From NCBI RefSeq assembly GCF_023227765.1, contig NZ_JALKBZ010000001.1, forward strand, positions 62,001 to 126,000: 64,000 nucleotides of DNA, in the 5' to 3' direction. Below, in pieces: positions 54,973 to 63,545 of this stretch (the stretch's first letter is position 1; every line of letters starts with the position of its first letter). Made by a program: the position numbers and the translations under genes. Below the pieces are notes generated by a model. It did no database searches. It saw only the letters and a list, made by a program, of their open reading frames with translations, and was not told the DNA's origin. The stretch comes from Fuchsiella alkaliacetigena. GTDB taxonomy: Bacteria; Bacillota; Halanaerobiia; Halobacteroidales; Acetohalobiaceae.

Positions 54973-56289
54973 TTATTCAAAGATGGACTTCAAGCGCTCT
55001 ATGGTCTCTTCGTACCCCACTTTTTCGTCAACCTGCTGCTGCAAAAAGTCTCTAGCCTCTGATAACTTATCCAAAGCATAGTCCAACTCCGGATTAGTAC
55101 CTTCTTCATAAGCCCCAATATTAACTAAATCCTTGGACTCTTCATAAGTAGCTAAGACCTCTTTGAGCTGTTGAGCAGCCTGCTGATGTTCAGCAGTAGT
55201 AATATTATCCATTACCCGACTCACACTCTCCAACACATCAATAGCCGGATAGTGATTTTGAGCAGCTAAATCTCTACTTAAAGTGATATGACCATCGAGA
55301 ATTCCTCGGGCTGCATCGGCTATGGGTTCGTTCATATCGTCCCCCTCTACTAAAACGGTATAGAGCCCAGTAATAGTTCCCTCTTCACCGCTACCTGCTC
55401 TCTCTAACAGCTTAGGCAAAAGAGCAAATACCGAAGGAGTATAACCTCTAGTAGCCGGAGGTTCACCAACAGCTAAGCCCACCTCTCTTTGGGCCATCGC
55501 AAATCTAGTAATAGAATCCATCATTAACAGTACATCTTTTCCTTGATCTCGAAAGTATTCAGCAATAGTGGTAGCTACTAAGGCCCCTTTAATTCTAATC
55601 AAGGCCGGTTGGTCAGAGGTAGCCACTACCACTACCGATCTTTGTAAACCTTCTTCACCTAAGGACTCTTCAATAAATTCCCTTACCTCTCGACCACGCT
55701 CACCAATTAAGCCAATCACATTAATATCGGCAGCTGTATTGCGAGCTATCATGCCCATTAAGGTACTCTTACCAACTCCACTACCGGCAAAAATACCTAA
55801 GCGCTGTCCTCGCCCGCAGGTCAATAGGCCATCTATACTTCTCACCCCAACAGGTAAAGCTTCAGTAATTCTCTGTCGAGCTAAGGGATCTGGAGGACTG
55901 CTATGCACAGGATACTCCTGATCTAAGTCACCTAAGTCAACATTGGTTAAGGGATTACCTAAGCCATCTAAGACCTGACCTAATAGTTGAGGTCCTACCT
56001 TCACCTTGAAGGATTTACCAGTGGACTCCACTCTACAACCCGGGCCCACTCCCTCCATCTCTCGCAGAGGCATCAATAAAACCTTATTATCCTTAAAGCC
56101 CACCACCTCTGCTTGAATCGGCTCGGCACAGAGCTCAGACTTAATTAAACAGATTTCACCTAAAGTTACATCGGGCCCTTGTGACTCAATAATTAAGCCG
56201 ATTACCTGCTTAATCTTGCCAAAGTTTTTAATAGGAGAATAGGAGTCCAAATGAGCTGCTAACTCAGCCCCATCTAAAAGCTTATTCAT
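54973..56289 (-). CDS. fliI: Flagellum-specific ATP synthase / export ATPase FliI
   Basis: Hexameric ATPase driving flagellar export. The 438-residue protein has Walker A IFAGSGVGKSTLMGM near residue 166, VIGLIGERGREVREFIE, Walker B DVLLMMDSITRFAMAQREV and ATRGYTPSVFALLPKLLERAG. The ATG overlaps the fliH stop by eight bases with only AAGG before it, so translation is coupled. Confidence 0.97.
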   Translation of the reverse strand: MNKLLDGAELAAHLDSYSPIKNFGKIKQVIGLIIESQGPDVTLGEICLIKSELCAEPIQAEVVGFKDNKVLLMPLREMEGVGPGCRVESTGKSFKVKVGPQLLGQVLDGLGNPLTNVDLGDLDQEYPVHSSPPDPLARQRITEALPVGVRSIDGLLTCGRGQRLGIFAGSGVGKSTLMGMIARNTAADINVIGLIGERGREVREFIEESLGEEGLQRSVVVVATSDQPALIRIKGALVATTIAEYFRDQGKDVLLMMDSITRFAMAQREVGLAVGEPPATRGYTPSVFALLPKLLERAGSGEEGTITGLYTVLVEGDDMNEPIADAARGILDGHITLSRDLAAQNHYPAIDVLESVSRVMDNITTAEHQQAAQQLKEVLATYEESKDLVNIGAYEEGTNPELDYALDKLSEARDFLQQQVDEKVGYEETIERLKSIFE

Positions 56290-57067
56290 AACCTTGCACA
56301 GCTAATAATTGCTTAGCTATCTCATTTAACTGAGACTCCACAGTAGCATCCCAACCTCCAAAATCAGTCTCCACTATACAGCCTCCTAGAGTAATACTAT
56401 CATCCACTACCAGCTTAACTTTTTCTAAGTTAGAGTCCATAGTCAAAAATCGCTCCTTATGCTCTCTAATCAACTCTAGATCTTCGACATTTACCCTAAT
56501 TGTGATCTCCTTTTCTCCACTTAAAAGCTTTAAGGACTCTTCAATTAAATTAATCAGTATCTCTTCATCTAAACTAAGCTCCTGCTTAATCACATTTTCA
56601 GCTATAGCTACTGTCATCTCTAAAACTTCCTTATCCAAAACAGCTAACTTATTTTCTACCTCTTCTTCTGCCTGCTGGAGCTGTTTCTCCAATCTAGCTA
56701 CTAAGCTTTCTACCTCTGTTTCAGCCTCAGCTATTAACTCTTCCTTTCCAGCCTCACGGCCTTCTGCTAAGCCTTGTTGATAGGCTTCTTCTTTAATTTC
56801 TTCAACTTCTTCTTCAGCCTGGGTCTTAATCTCTTCGGCTTCTGCTTGGGCAGTTTCCAAAATTTCAGCTGCCGACTCTCGAGCTTGAGAGATTATCTCC
56901 TCTTTTAACTCCTGTAACTCTTCCTCTTTTCTAGCTAACTCTTTTTGGTGATGAATTTTTTCAGCTTCCGATTTTTCCTTTTCCTGCTCTTTAGTCTGAG
57001 CAGATTCAGGATAAAGCTGCACCGACTCTTCCTTTTTAATCTGAGAAGATTTAATTATATTAGACAA
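56282..57067 (-). CDS. fliH: Flagellar assembly protein FliH
   Basis: Regulator of FliI linking it to the C-ring. The 261-residue protein has a long Glu/Lys-rich coiled coil (residues about 25-145) and a C-terminal FliH/V-type ATPase E-like domain (EMTVAIAENVIKQELSLDEE; ITIRVNVEDLELI; ITLGGCIVETDFGGWDATVESQLNEI). TTG start, overlapping the fliG stop. Confidence 0.93.
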   Translation of the reverse strand: MSNIIKSSQIKKEESVQLYPESAQTKEQEKEKSEAEKIHHQKELARKEEELQELKEEIISQARESAAEILETAQAEAEEIKTQAEEEVEEIKEEAYQQGLAEGREAGKEELIAEAETEVESLVARLEKQLQQAEEEVENKLAVLDKEVLEMTVAIAENVIKQELSLDEEILINLIEESLKLLSGEKEITIRVNVEDLELIREHKERFLTMDSNLEKVKLVVDDSITLGGCIVETDFGGWDATVESQLNEIAKQLLAVQGYE

Positions 57068-58079
57068 TTACTTCATCATCTCCTCCCCGATCAATTACAA
57101 TATCGCCAGCTTCTTCTAACCTTCTAATTTCAGCTACTATCCGCTGCTGGGCCTCTTCTACATCGCGAATTCGAACCGGGCCCATAAACTCTATATCCTC
57201 CTTTAACATATCGGATGCTCGTTTAGATAGGTTACTAAATATCTTCTGGCTAACCTCATCATCTACAGTCTTTAAAGCTAAAGCTAAATCTTCCATATCT
57301 ATATCCCGCAACACCATCTGTACTGCTCTATCAGTAAGAATAACTATATCTTCAAAGACAAATAGTCTCTGTTTAATATCTTCTGCTAATTCCGGGTCCT
57401 CCTCATCTAGATCATCCAAAATAGTCTTTTCAGTAGCTCGGTCAACTAGATTCAAAATATCTACTATAGAATCCAGACCACCAGCAGTAGCATAGTCTTC
57501 GGTCATTAAGGAAGCTAATTTCTGCTCTAAGACCTTTTCTACCTCCTTAAGTATTTCCGGAGAAGTGCGATCCATTTCAGCAATTCGTTTAGCAACTTCA
57601 GTTTGCACCTCTGGGCCCAGAGCTGACATAATACTGGACGCTTGCTCTGGATCTAGATGAGCCATAATCAAAGCAATGGTCTGCGGATGTTCATTCTGAA
57701 TAAAGTTCAAGATCTGAGCGGGATCGGTTTTACGCAGCTGGTCAAAGGGACGCACCTGCAAAGAAGAAGTTAAACGCTTAATAATACTTTCAGCTTGGTT
57801 CTCACCTAAAGCCTTCTCCAAAACCTCCCGAGCATAGTTAATTCCGCCCTGACTCAAGTAATCAAAAGCTACACACATCTGATGAAACTCATCCATCACG
57901 TCATCCTTGATCTCGGTCGGAACCTGTTTTTGATTAGCAATTTCTAAGGTTAACTCCTCTATTTCTTCATCTTCTAAGTGTTTAAATACTTCTGCTGATA
58001 AGTCTGGCCCTAAAGAAATCAAAAGAACAGCTGCTTTTTCCTTGCCAGACAAGTGTTCAGTATTCACAACAGAACTCAC
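57060..58079 (-). CDS. fliG: Flagellar motor switch protein FliG
   Basis: Torque-generating C-ring protein. The 339-residue protein has LSGKEKAAVLLISLGPDLSAEVFKHL at the N-terminus, EHPQTIALIMAHLDPEQASSIMSAL in the middle and the C-terminal motor domain with LFVFEDIVILTDRAVQMVLRDI and MGPVRIRDVEEAQQ. GTG at 58079 with GAGG five bases upstream; a GTG four codons later is also possible. Confidence 0.96.
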   Translation of the reverse strand: MSSVVNTEHLSGKEKAAVLLISLGPDLSAEVFKHLEDEEIEELTLEIANQKQVPTEIKDDVMDEFHQMCVAFDYLSQGGINYAREVLEKALGENQAESIIKRLTSSLQVRPFDQLRKTDPAQILNFIQNEHPQTIALIMAHLDPEQASSIMSALGPEVQTEVAKRIAEMDRTSPEILKEVEKVLEQKLASLMTEDYATAGGLDSIVDILNLVDRATEKTILDDLDEEDPELAEDIKQRLFVFEDIVILTDRAVQMVLRDIDMEDLALALKTVDDEVSQKIFSNLSKRASDMLKEDIEFMGPVRIRDVEEAQQRIVAEIRRLEEAGDIVIDRGGDDEVIV

Positions 58080-58093
58080 TCCTTCCTCACAGA

Positions 58094-59644
58094 TCAGTCT
58101 TCACTTAACCAAGTCTTCAAGAGTCGCGCTATCTCTTTAGGTTGTTCCTCTACCAATTGAGAAATCTCTTCTTTAATTTCTTTTCTTCGCTTATCTTCTG
58201 GCGATAGCTCTTCTTCAACCGCTGCTGATTGCTCAGCCATTCCATCATCAACCATCATATCTAGTCCGGCTGGAGTTTCCTCACCTATATCATCCTCATC
58301 GATTAATATCTTACGCAAAATCAAAGCTCCAATTAAAACTATTAATAAAGTAATAATTCCGATTATAATCCATCGCCTACGTTGAGCTGCTTGAGCTGCT
58401 TCCATTTCTGCCGTCATTTCATCGGCTAGACTTCTATCGAACTCAAAGCTACTCACTGAAATACTATCTCCTCTTTGCTCTTGATAGCCTATAGTAGCTG
58501 CTACAGCATCATTAATCGATTGCTGCTGTTCTTCGGTTAAATCACTATCAACTAAAACCGCCACTGAAAGATTTTCTACCTGTCCGGGACTTTGAACAAA
58601 GTTTTCTATCTGTTCATTAATCTCGTAATTAGTAGTAATATCCTCTTCAAGGTACTGTCTGCCTTCAGTTTCTTCCTCTTCTTCCAGCATATACTGAGGA
58701 ATATTAGATTCAGTTCCCGGAACTCCTCCTGAATCGTCTTCATCTCCAAAGATTTCTACCCTTCTCGACTGTTGACTACGAGGAATTCCTTCTTCATTGA
58801 TAACCGGCTCAAAGGTCTTACTTTGTAACTCACGCTGATCAAAGTTCAGATTAGCTCTAACTCTAACCACTACATTATCATGTCCAAAAACTCTACTTAA
58901 CATAGTTTCTAAAGAGCTCTGTAATCCACTTTCAAAATTTCGTTCTACCTCAAACTTATCAGTACTAGCCTGAGAAAAGTCCTTAGTTTCTTCTTCTAAT
59001 TGAGCACTCAATAAGTTCCCTCTAGAGTCTACTACAGTCACTTCTTCTTGGCTTAGACCCTCTACACCACTAGCTACTAAATTAACAATTCCTCTTATTT
59101 GATCCGTTTCCAGACTAGCATAAGGCTCCAATTTTAATAAAACTGAAGCCGTAGCCTCCTGTTCTCTATCTAAATACAAACTATCTTCGGGAGCACTAAT
59201 CTGTACTCTAGCATGTTCTACGTCTTCTAACTGCATAATAGAACGAGTTAGTTCTCCAGAAAGAGCTCGATAAAAGTTAACCCGCTGTTCGTAATCGGTA
59301 CTACCTAGCCGAGTCTCATCAAATACTTCAAATCCTACTACACCACCTGATGGCAAACCCTCACTAGCTAGATCCAAACGAACTCTATGTACATCACTTT
59401 CGGGAACTAAGATCTCTCTACCATCATTACTGAGCTGATAATCAATCTGTCTTTCATCTAAAGTATTAGCTATTTGACCAGCATCCTCTGTAGTTAAGTT
59501 GCTAAATAAGGTTACATAGTTTGGCTGCCCAGCCCAGTTAGTGATAATTAGCAGAGCTAAAATAGAAACAACAACTGCCGAAATAATAACTATCCTAGCT
59601 CTATTATCTAAATTATTCCATAACTCTACAGTTTGCTCCCGCAT
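58094..59644 (-). CDS. fliF: Flagellar MS-ring protein FliF, N-terminus interrupted by in-frame UAG
   Basis: Forms the membrane/supramembrane ring. The 516-residue protein has two membrane helices (about residues 17-38 and 425-443), TLFSNLTTEDAGQIANTLDERQIDYQLS and EVFDETRLGSTDYEQRVNFYRAL-type signatures, and a C-terminal FliG-binding end. The ATG at 59644 has no Shine-Dalgarno sequence of its own. Directly before it, in the same frame, a short reading frame with GGGGTG and ATG ends in TAG; joined across that TAG the sequence would match the usual FliF N-terminal length. So the start is either re-initiated or the gene carries a readthrough or mutant codon. Confidence 0.93.
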   Translation of the reverse strand: MREQTVELWNNLDNRARIVIISAVVVSILALLIITNWAGQPNYVTLFSNLTTEDAGQIANTLDERQIDYQLSNDGREILVPESDVHRVRLDLASEGLPSGGVVGFEVFDETRLGSTDYEQRVNFYRALSGELTRSIMQLEDVEHARVQISAPEDSLYLDREQEATASVLLKLEPYASLETDQIRGIVNLVASGVEGLSQEEVTVVDSRGNLLSAQLEEETKDFSQASTDKFEVERNFESGLQSSLETMLSRVFGHDNVVVRVRANLNFDQRELQSKTFEPVINEEGIPRSQQSRRVEIFGDEDDSGGVPGTESNIPQYMLEEEEETEGRQYLEEDITTNYEINEQIENFVQSPGQVENLSVAVLVDSDLTEEQQQSINDAVAATIGYQEQRGDSISVSSFEFDRSLADEMTAEMEAAQAAQRRRWIIIGIITLLIVLIGALILRKILIDEDDIGEETPAGLDMMVDDGMAEQSAAVEEELSPEDKRRKEIKEEISQLVEEQPKEIARLLKTWLSED

Positions 59645-59665
59645 CTACTTTATATTTTCAAGCAT
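59645..59665 (-). other. Six-codon reading frame (MLENIK, stop TAG) abutting fliF
   Basis: GGGGTG lies five bases before an ATG at 59665; the frame reads M-L-E-N-I-K and stops at TAG (59645-59647), immediately followed by the in-frame fliF ATG at 59644. It could be a coupling leader peptide for fliF or the true fliF N-terminus separated by a nonsense codon. Confidence 0.6.
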
Positions 59666-59694
59666 ATTCACACCCCAATTTCTCCAACAAAATA

Positions 59695-59991
59695 TCAGAC
59701 CTGCATACGCATAATTTCTTCATAAGCATCTACAATCTTATTTCTGACCTCCAAAGTTAGATCTAAGGAAAGCTTTGCTTTTTCAGCCGCTATCATCACA
59801 TCGTGTACATTATCTACCTTTCCTAAAGCTAGCTTCTCAGATAGCTGATCAGCATCCTTTTGTAGCTTGTTTACATTATTTATAGAGTCAGTTAACAGTT
59901 GGTCAAAGGACTTATTTTTCGGATTTGATTTAGAATTTTCCGAATTTAAGTCCTGATTTAGCATACTGAACTCTAGCTCTCCTAGCTTCAT
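59695..59991 (-). CDS. fliE: Flagellar hook-basal body complex protein FliE
   Basis: Joins the MS-ring to the rod. The 98-residue protein has the FliE C-terminal pattern FDQLLTDSINNVNKLQKDADQLSEKLALGKVDNVHDVMIAAEKAKLSLDLTLEVRNKIVDAYEEIMRMQV. ATG with AAGGAGG eight bases upstream. Confidence 0.95.
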   Translation of the reverse strand: MKLGELEFSMLNQDLNSENSKSNPKNKSFDQLLTDSINNVNKLQKDADQLSEKLALGKVDNVHDVMIAAEKAKLSLDLTLEVRNKIVDAYEEIMRMQV

Positions 59992-60005
59992 TTAAGTTTC
60001 CTCCT

Positions 60006-60452
60006 TTATCTTCCAATTTCCAAAGCACTATTAAACATCTGCTTAGAAGAGTTTACAGCAGTCACATTAGCTTCGTAAGCTCTACTAGCGGAAATCATGT
60101 CCACCATCTCAGAAGCAATATCTATATTCGGCTTTTCTACATAACCCGACTCATCAGCATCAGGATGTTCAGGATTATGAACTAAACGCGGTGGCTTAGT
60201 GCTTTTCTGAACTCCTTCCACCTGTACTCCCTGGCCATCCTGCTGTCCAGTCCCACCACCAGCTAAGTCAGGTAGCTTAAACTTAGTTTCTTCTCCTTTA
60301 GCTTTAAAAATCGGCGCTTGTCTACGGTAGGGTCCTCCGTCCTCAGTTCGAGTTGTATTTATATTAGCAATATTATTAGAAGTCAAATCCATCCTCAATC
60401 TTTGAGCAGTCATCCCGGAAGCACTAGCATCCATTCCTCCAAAAAGTCCCAT
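60006..60452 (-). CDS. flgC: Flagellar basal-body rod protein FlgC
   Basis: Proximal rod subunit. The 148-residue protein has the rod signature DASASGMTAQRLRMDLTSNNIANINTTRT, PYRRQAPIF, then ESGYVEKPNIDIASEMVDMISASRAYEANVTAVNSSKQMF. ATG with AAAGGAGG upstream. Second gene of the flagellar operon. Confidence 0.96.
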   Translation of the reverse strand: MGLFGGMDASASGMTAQRLRMDLTSNNIANINTTRTEDGGPYRRQAPIFKAKGEETKFKLPDLAGGGTGQQDGQGVQVEGVQKSTKPPRLVHNPEHPDADESGYVEKPNIDIASEMVDMISASRAYEANVTAVNSSKQMFNSALEIGR

Positions 60453-60498
60453 TCGGTATTTACCTCCTTTAGTTTAAAAGCTATTTTAAAACTTAAAA

Positions 60499-60909
60499 CT
60501 ATGTAGTTCTATTAATAGCATCGCTTACTCTCTGTAAATTTCTAGCCAAAGAATCACTAACAGCTTGATATTCTAAAGTGTTCTTACTTAAAGCTGTCAT
60601 TTCGTAGTCTATGTCTACATTATTTTTATCATTACGTAAAAAATCAGAGCCTGAAGTAGACTCAATTTGAGGATTGAAGGTATCGGAATTACTGCCATTA
60701 GTAATATGTCTTGCATTAGTTCCAGCTAAACTTAATCCTTGTTTATTTAAGGAGTCAGCTAGCTGTGATTTAAAATCTACCTTTTGTCGTTTATAGTTGG
60801 GAGTATCCACATTAGCAATATTATTAGAAATAGCCTGATGCTTTAACTGATGTCCATCTAAAGCCTGATGTAACACTGAAGTCGTTTGAGTATCTAAAAA
60901 ATTACTCAT
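60499..60909 (-). CDS. flgB: Flagellar basal-body rod protein FlgB
   Basis: Proximal rod subunit and first gene of the flagellar operon. The 136-residue protein shows LHQALDGHQLKHQAISNNIANVDTPNYKRQKVDF, NNVDIDYEMTALSKNTLEYQAVSDSLA. ATG behind AAAGGGAGG. The 253-base gap upstream holds the codY terminator, a candidate extended -10 promoter and a leader with an unusual ribosome site. Confidence 0.96.
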   Translation of the reverse strand: MSNFLDTQTTSVLHQALDGHQLKHQAISNNIANVDTPNYKRQKVDFKSQLADSLNKQGLSLAGTNARHITNGSNSDTFNPQIESTSGSDFLRNDKNNVDIDYEMTALSKNTLEYQAVSDSLARNLQRVSDAINRTT

Positions 60910-60984
60910 AGCTTACCTCCCTTTAAATGTTGTAGTCCTGCAAATTTCAATATTGTTACTTCACTGTTTTCATATTTCTACCTT

Positions 60985-61004
60985 TTACAACTTGAATCCT
61001 CCTT
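60985..61004 (-). promoter_or_regulatory. Perfect Shine-Dalgarno followed by a UUG-UAA start-stop in the flgB leader
   Basis: AAGGAGG (60998-61004) is followed seven bases later by TTG and immediately TAA (60985-60990). It is a minimal start-stop unit about 80 bases upstream of flgB and encodes no peptide. It may be a ribosome-binding control site or the relic of a lost gene. Confidence 0.4.
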
Positions 61005-61078
61005 AAAATCCAAAAAAATATTTTCCCAGTCTTTTTACTATTTAGGATATTTTAATCAAAGAATTAAGCTGTAAAATA

Positions 61079-61087
61079 ATTATAACA
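61079..61087 (-). promoter_or_regulatory. Candidate extended -10 promoter of the flagellar operon
   Basis: Minus-strand TGTTATAAT (TG, one base, then the consensus -10 box TATAAT at 61079-61084). No good -35 box is seen 17 bases upstream, where the codY terminator ends. A sigma-A extended -10 promoter is plausible. Confidence 0.45.
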
Positions 61088-61096
61088 AAGCAATCT

Positions 61097-61129
61097 AAAA
61101 ATAACCTAAAAATAATTTTTCTTAGGTTA
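61097..61129 (-). terminator. Rho-independent terminator after codY
   Basis: An 8-bp stem TAACCTAA/TTAGGTTA with an A/U-rich loop is followed on the minus strand by five U residues. It lies between the codY stop and the flagellar promoter candidate. Confidence 0.65.
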
Positions 61130-61133
61130 ATTT

Positions 61134-61160
61134 TTTTGGCCCACAACTTGTGGGCCAAAA
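61134..61160 (-). other. Perfect 12-bp hairpin directly after the codY stop
   Basis: TTTTGGCCCACA pairs with TGTGGGCCAAAA around a three-base loop, three bases after the codY stop. On the minus strand it is followed by A residues, so it is probably a 3'-end stabilising hairpin ahead of the terminator at 61097-61129. Confidence 0.6.
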
Positions 61161-61162
61161 TA

Positions 61163-61945
61163 TTACAACTTTAACTTTTCCAGTTCTTCTAATAATCTTT
61201 CATTCAAAATCTTAATATAAGTACCTTTCATTCCTAAAGAACGAGACTCAATTACTCCTGCACTTTCAAACTTACGTAAAGCATTAACTATTACCGACCT
61301 AGTAATACCCACCCGATCAGCAATCTTACTAGCTACTAAAAGTCCCTCTTTACCATCTAGCTCATCGAATATATGTTCTATAGCTTCCAGCTCAGAATAA
61401 GATAAGGTTTCTAAAGCTACGTGTACCGCTGCTTTTTTGCGAGCCTCTTCTTCAATCTTTTCACTGCGGGCCCGCAAAATTTCCATCCCTACTATAGTAG
61501 CTCCATATTCAGCTAAGATTAAATCAGCAGCATCAAAACTTTCATCAAATCTAGCTAAAATTAAAGTTCCTAATCTCTGTCCGCTGCCTAGAATAGGAAT
61601 AATAGTAGTTAACTTTTGAGTGAAAATACATTCTTCCTCCTCTTTAAAAACACATTCACCATTAGCCTGTTCAATATTAGCCCTAGTTTCTTCAATTCCT
61701 AACACCCATTCATTATAGTTGCTAGGAAAAACTTCTTTATCAATAACCTCTTCTACCATCATATCACATTCAAACTCATTCAATAAAGAACAGCCCAGAA
61801 TTTCCCCTTTATTATTAACTACATAAACATTAACCTTAATAGAATCACTTAAAACCTTGGCAATTTCATTAAAGTCTACTTGATGTCCAGTGGACTTCTG
61901 AATTAATTTATTAATTCTTCGGGTCTTCTCTAGTAATGCTTCCAT
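61163..61945 (-). CDS. codY: GTP-sensing pleiotropic transcriptional repressor CodY
   Basis: Global repressor responding to branched-chain amino acids and GTP in low-GC Firmicutes. The 260-residue protein has the N-terminal GAF-type ligand domain ([33 protein letters not shown]) and the C-terminal winged helix-turn-helix ([45 protein letters not shown]). ATG at 61945 with AAGGAGG eight bases upstream gives the family length. It follows hslVU and precedes flgB, the Bacillus order, and in other Firmicutes CodY represses the flagellar operon. Confidence 0.97.
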   Translation of the reverse strand: MEALLEKTRRINKLIQKSTGHQVDFNEIAKVLSDSIKVNVYVVNNKGEILGCSLLNEFECDMMVEEVIDKEVFPSNYNEWVLGIEETRANIEQANGECVFKEEEECIFTQKLTTIIPILGSGQRLGTLILARFDESFDAADLILAEYGATIVGMEILRARSEKIEEEARKKAAVHVALETLSYSELEAIEHIFDELDGKEGLLVASKIADRVGITRSVIVNALRKFESAGVIESRSLGMKGTYIKILNERLLEELEKLKL

Positions 61946-61970
61946 TATTGCATCCTCCTTAATTTTATCA

Positions 61971-61986
61971 CAGTTTCCGGAAACTG
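61971..61986. promoter_or_regulatory. Perfect 16-bp palindrome upstream of codY, candidate operator
   Basis: CAGTTTCCGGAAACTG is exactly self-complementary and lies 26 bases upstream of the codY ATG. It resembles the CodY box (AATTTTCNGAAAATT) only in its TTTC/GAAA half-sites and has an even centre, so autoregulation is possible but another regulator is equally likely. The rest of the gap 61946-62127 holds no gene. Confidence 0.45.
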
Positions 61987-62127
61987 CTTTATAGGAAATT
62001 ATCCTCAATTATTATGCTTTGATTTTTACTATATCTTAATATTATCATATTAATTACTAATAAAAGATACTACCTTAAACCCTCTGGCTACTTAAAATCA
62101 TCTGGGCTCAAATATTAAGCTTAAAAA

Positions 62128-63528
62128 CTATAAAATATACTTGCTTAAATCTTTATCTTTAACTATACTATCTAGTTTTTCCCGCACATACTCTACATCA
62201 ATTTCAAAATAGTCTACAGACATTTCCGGAGCAGCAAAAGAAAGATCTTCCAGTAGCTTTTCTAAAATTGTATGTAGTCTTCGTGCGCCAATATTTTCAG
62301 TATCTTCGTTGACCTGGAAGGATATCTTAGCTAACTCCTCAATAGCAGCCTGACTAAACTCAATCTCCAGACCTTCAGTAGCTAAAAGAGCCCTATACTG
62401 TTTAGTAAGAGCATTTTCCGGTTCAGTTAAAATTTCTTTAAAGTTATCCTCGGTTAAACTGTCTAATTCAACTCGAATTGGAAATCTACCCTGTAATTCC
62501 GGAATTAAATCGGTAGGATCAGCTACATGAAAGGCTCCAGCAGCAATAAAGAAAATATAATCGGTCTTAACCGGGCCGTATTTAGTCATCACCGTAGACC
62601 CCTCTACAATCGGCAGTATATCTCGCTGTACACCTTCCCTAGATACTTCAGGATTAGAAGAAGCCTCCTGTCCAGCTATTTTATCTATCTCATCGAGAAA
62701 AATAATCCCCGACTCTTCCACTCGCTCAATAGCTTCACTAGAAACCTCATCCATATCGATCAACTTTTGGGCCTCTTGCTGCTCTAAAATTTCTCTAGCC
62801 TCTGCAATGCTCACCTTACGTTTTTTCTTCTTATTAGGTAGCATTCCGCCCAGTACATCCTGAAAATCAATTCCCATTTCCTCAACTCCGGAACCCGAGA
62901 ATATTTCCACCATCTGTGAATTATTAGTCTCTACTTCGATTTCAATAACTCTATCCTCTAAGTTTCCTGCCTCTAATTCTTTTCTTAATTTCTCTCGCCG
63001 TGCCTTTAATCGTTGGTGATGATTTTTTTCTTCCGCCTCTTCTACATCTTCATCATCTTCACTAAAACTACTAAATAAAGAATTTAAAGGATTCTTCCTC
63101 TGCTTCTGTTCAGGCATCGGCAGTAACTTATCTAGAATTCTTTCTATAGCTAAATCTGCTGCCTTATCCTTAACCTCTTTCATCTTTTCCTGCTTAACCA
63201 TTCGAATAGCCGTCTCCACCAAGTCCCTGATCATAGACTCTACATCTCGACCTACATAGCCAACCTCAGTAAACTTAGTTACTTCTATTTTAATAAAAGG
63301 AGCTTCGGCTAACTTAGCCAGTCTCCTTGCAATCTCAGTTTTACCCACTCCCGTCGGGCCCATCATCAATATATTTTTAGGCATAATTTCTTCTCTAAAA
63401 TCAGCCGGAAGTTGTCGCCGTCGATATCTATTTCGTAAAGCAACTGCTACAGATTTTTTAGCTTCATCTTGCCCCACAATATATTTATCCAACTTGCTTA
63501 CTATTTCTTTGGGAAGTAACTCTTCCAT
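62128..63528 (-). CDS. hslU: ATP-dependent protease ATPase subunit HslU (ClpY)
   Basis: AAA+ unfoldase feeding substrates to HslV. The 466-residue protein has [35 protein letters not shown], Walker [18 protein letters not shown] near residue 55, the pore segment [16 protein letters not shown], an intermediate domain with a charged insert (about 130-210), Walker B FLDEIDKI near residue 275, and sensor motifs [12 protein letters not shown] and [20 protein letters not shown] with GGAGG upstream. Confidence 0.97.
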   Translation of the reverse strand: MEELLPKEIVSKLDKYIVGQDEAKKSVAVALRNRYRRRQLPADFREEIMPKNILMMGPTGVGKTEIARRLAKLAEAPFIKIEVTKFTEVGYVGRDVESMIRDLVETAIRMVKQEKMKEVKDKAADLAIERILDKLLPMPEQKQRKNPLNSLFSSFSEDDEDVEEAEEKNHHQRLKARREKLRKELEAGNLEDRVIEIEVETNNSQMVEIFSGSGVEEMGIDFQDVLGGMLPNKKKKRKVSIAEAREILEQQEAQKLIDMDEVSSEAIERVEESGIIFLDEIDKIAGQEASSNPEVSREGVQRDILPIVEGSTVMTKYGPVKTDYIFFIAAGAFHVADPTDLIPELQGRFPIRVELDSLTEDNFKEILTEPENALTKQYRALLATEGLEIEFSQAAIEELAKISFQVNEDTENIGARRLHTILEKLLEDLSFAAPEMSVDYFEIDVEYVREKLDSIVKDKDLSKYIL

Positions 63529-63545
63529 TCCCCAACCTCCTTATC

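Noticed and set aside
59645-59647. General reassignment of UAG to a sense codon
   Set aside because: TAG ends many intact genes here at normal family length, including pnp, ribF, infB, polC, proS and frr, so UAG is a working stop; only special readthrough at fliF remains possible.
61946-62008. N-terminal extension of codY
   Set aside because: Covers the palindrome and ribosome site; ATG 61945 gives a standard 260-residue CodY.
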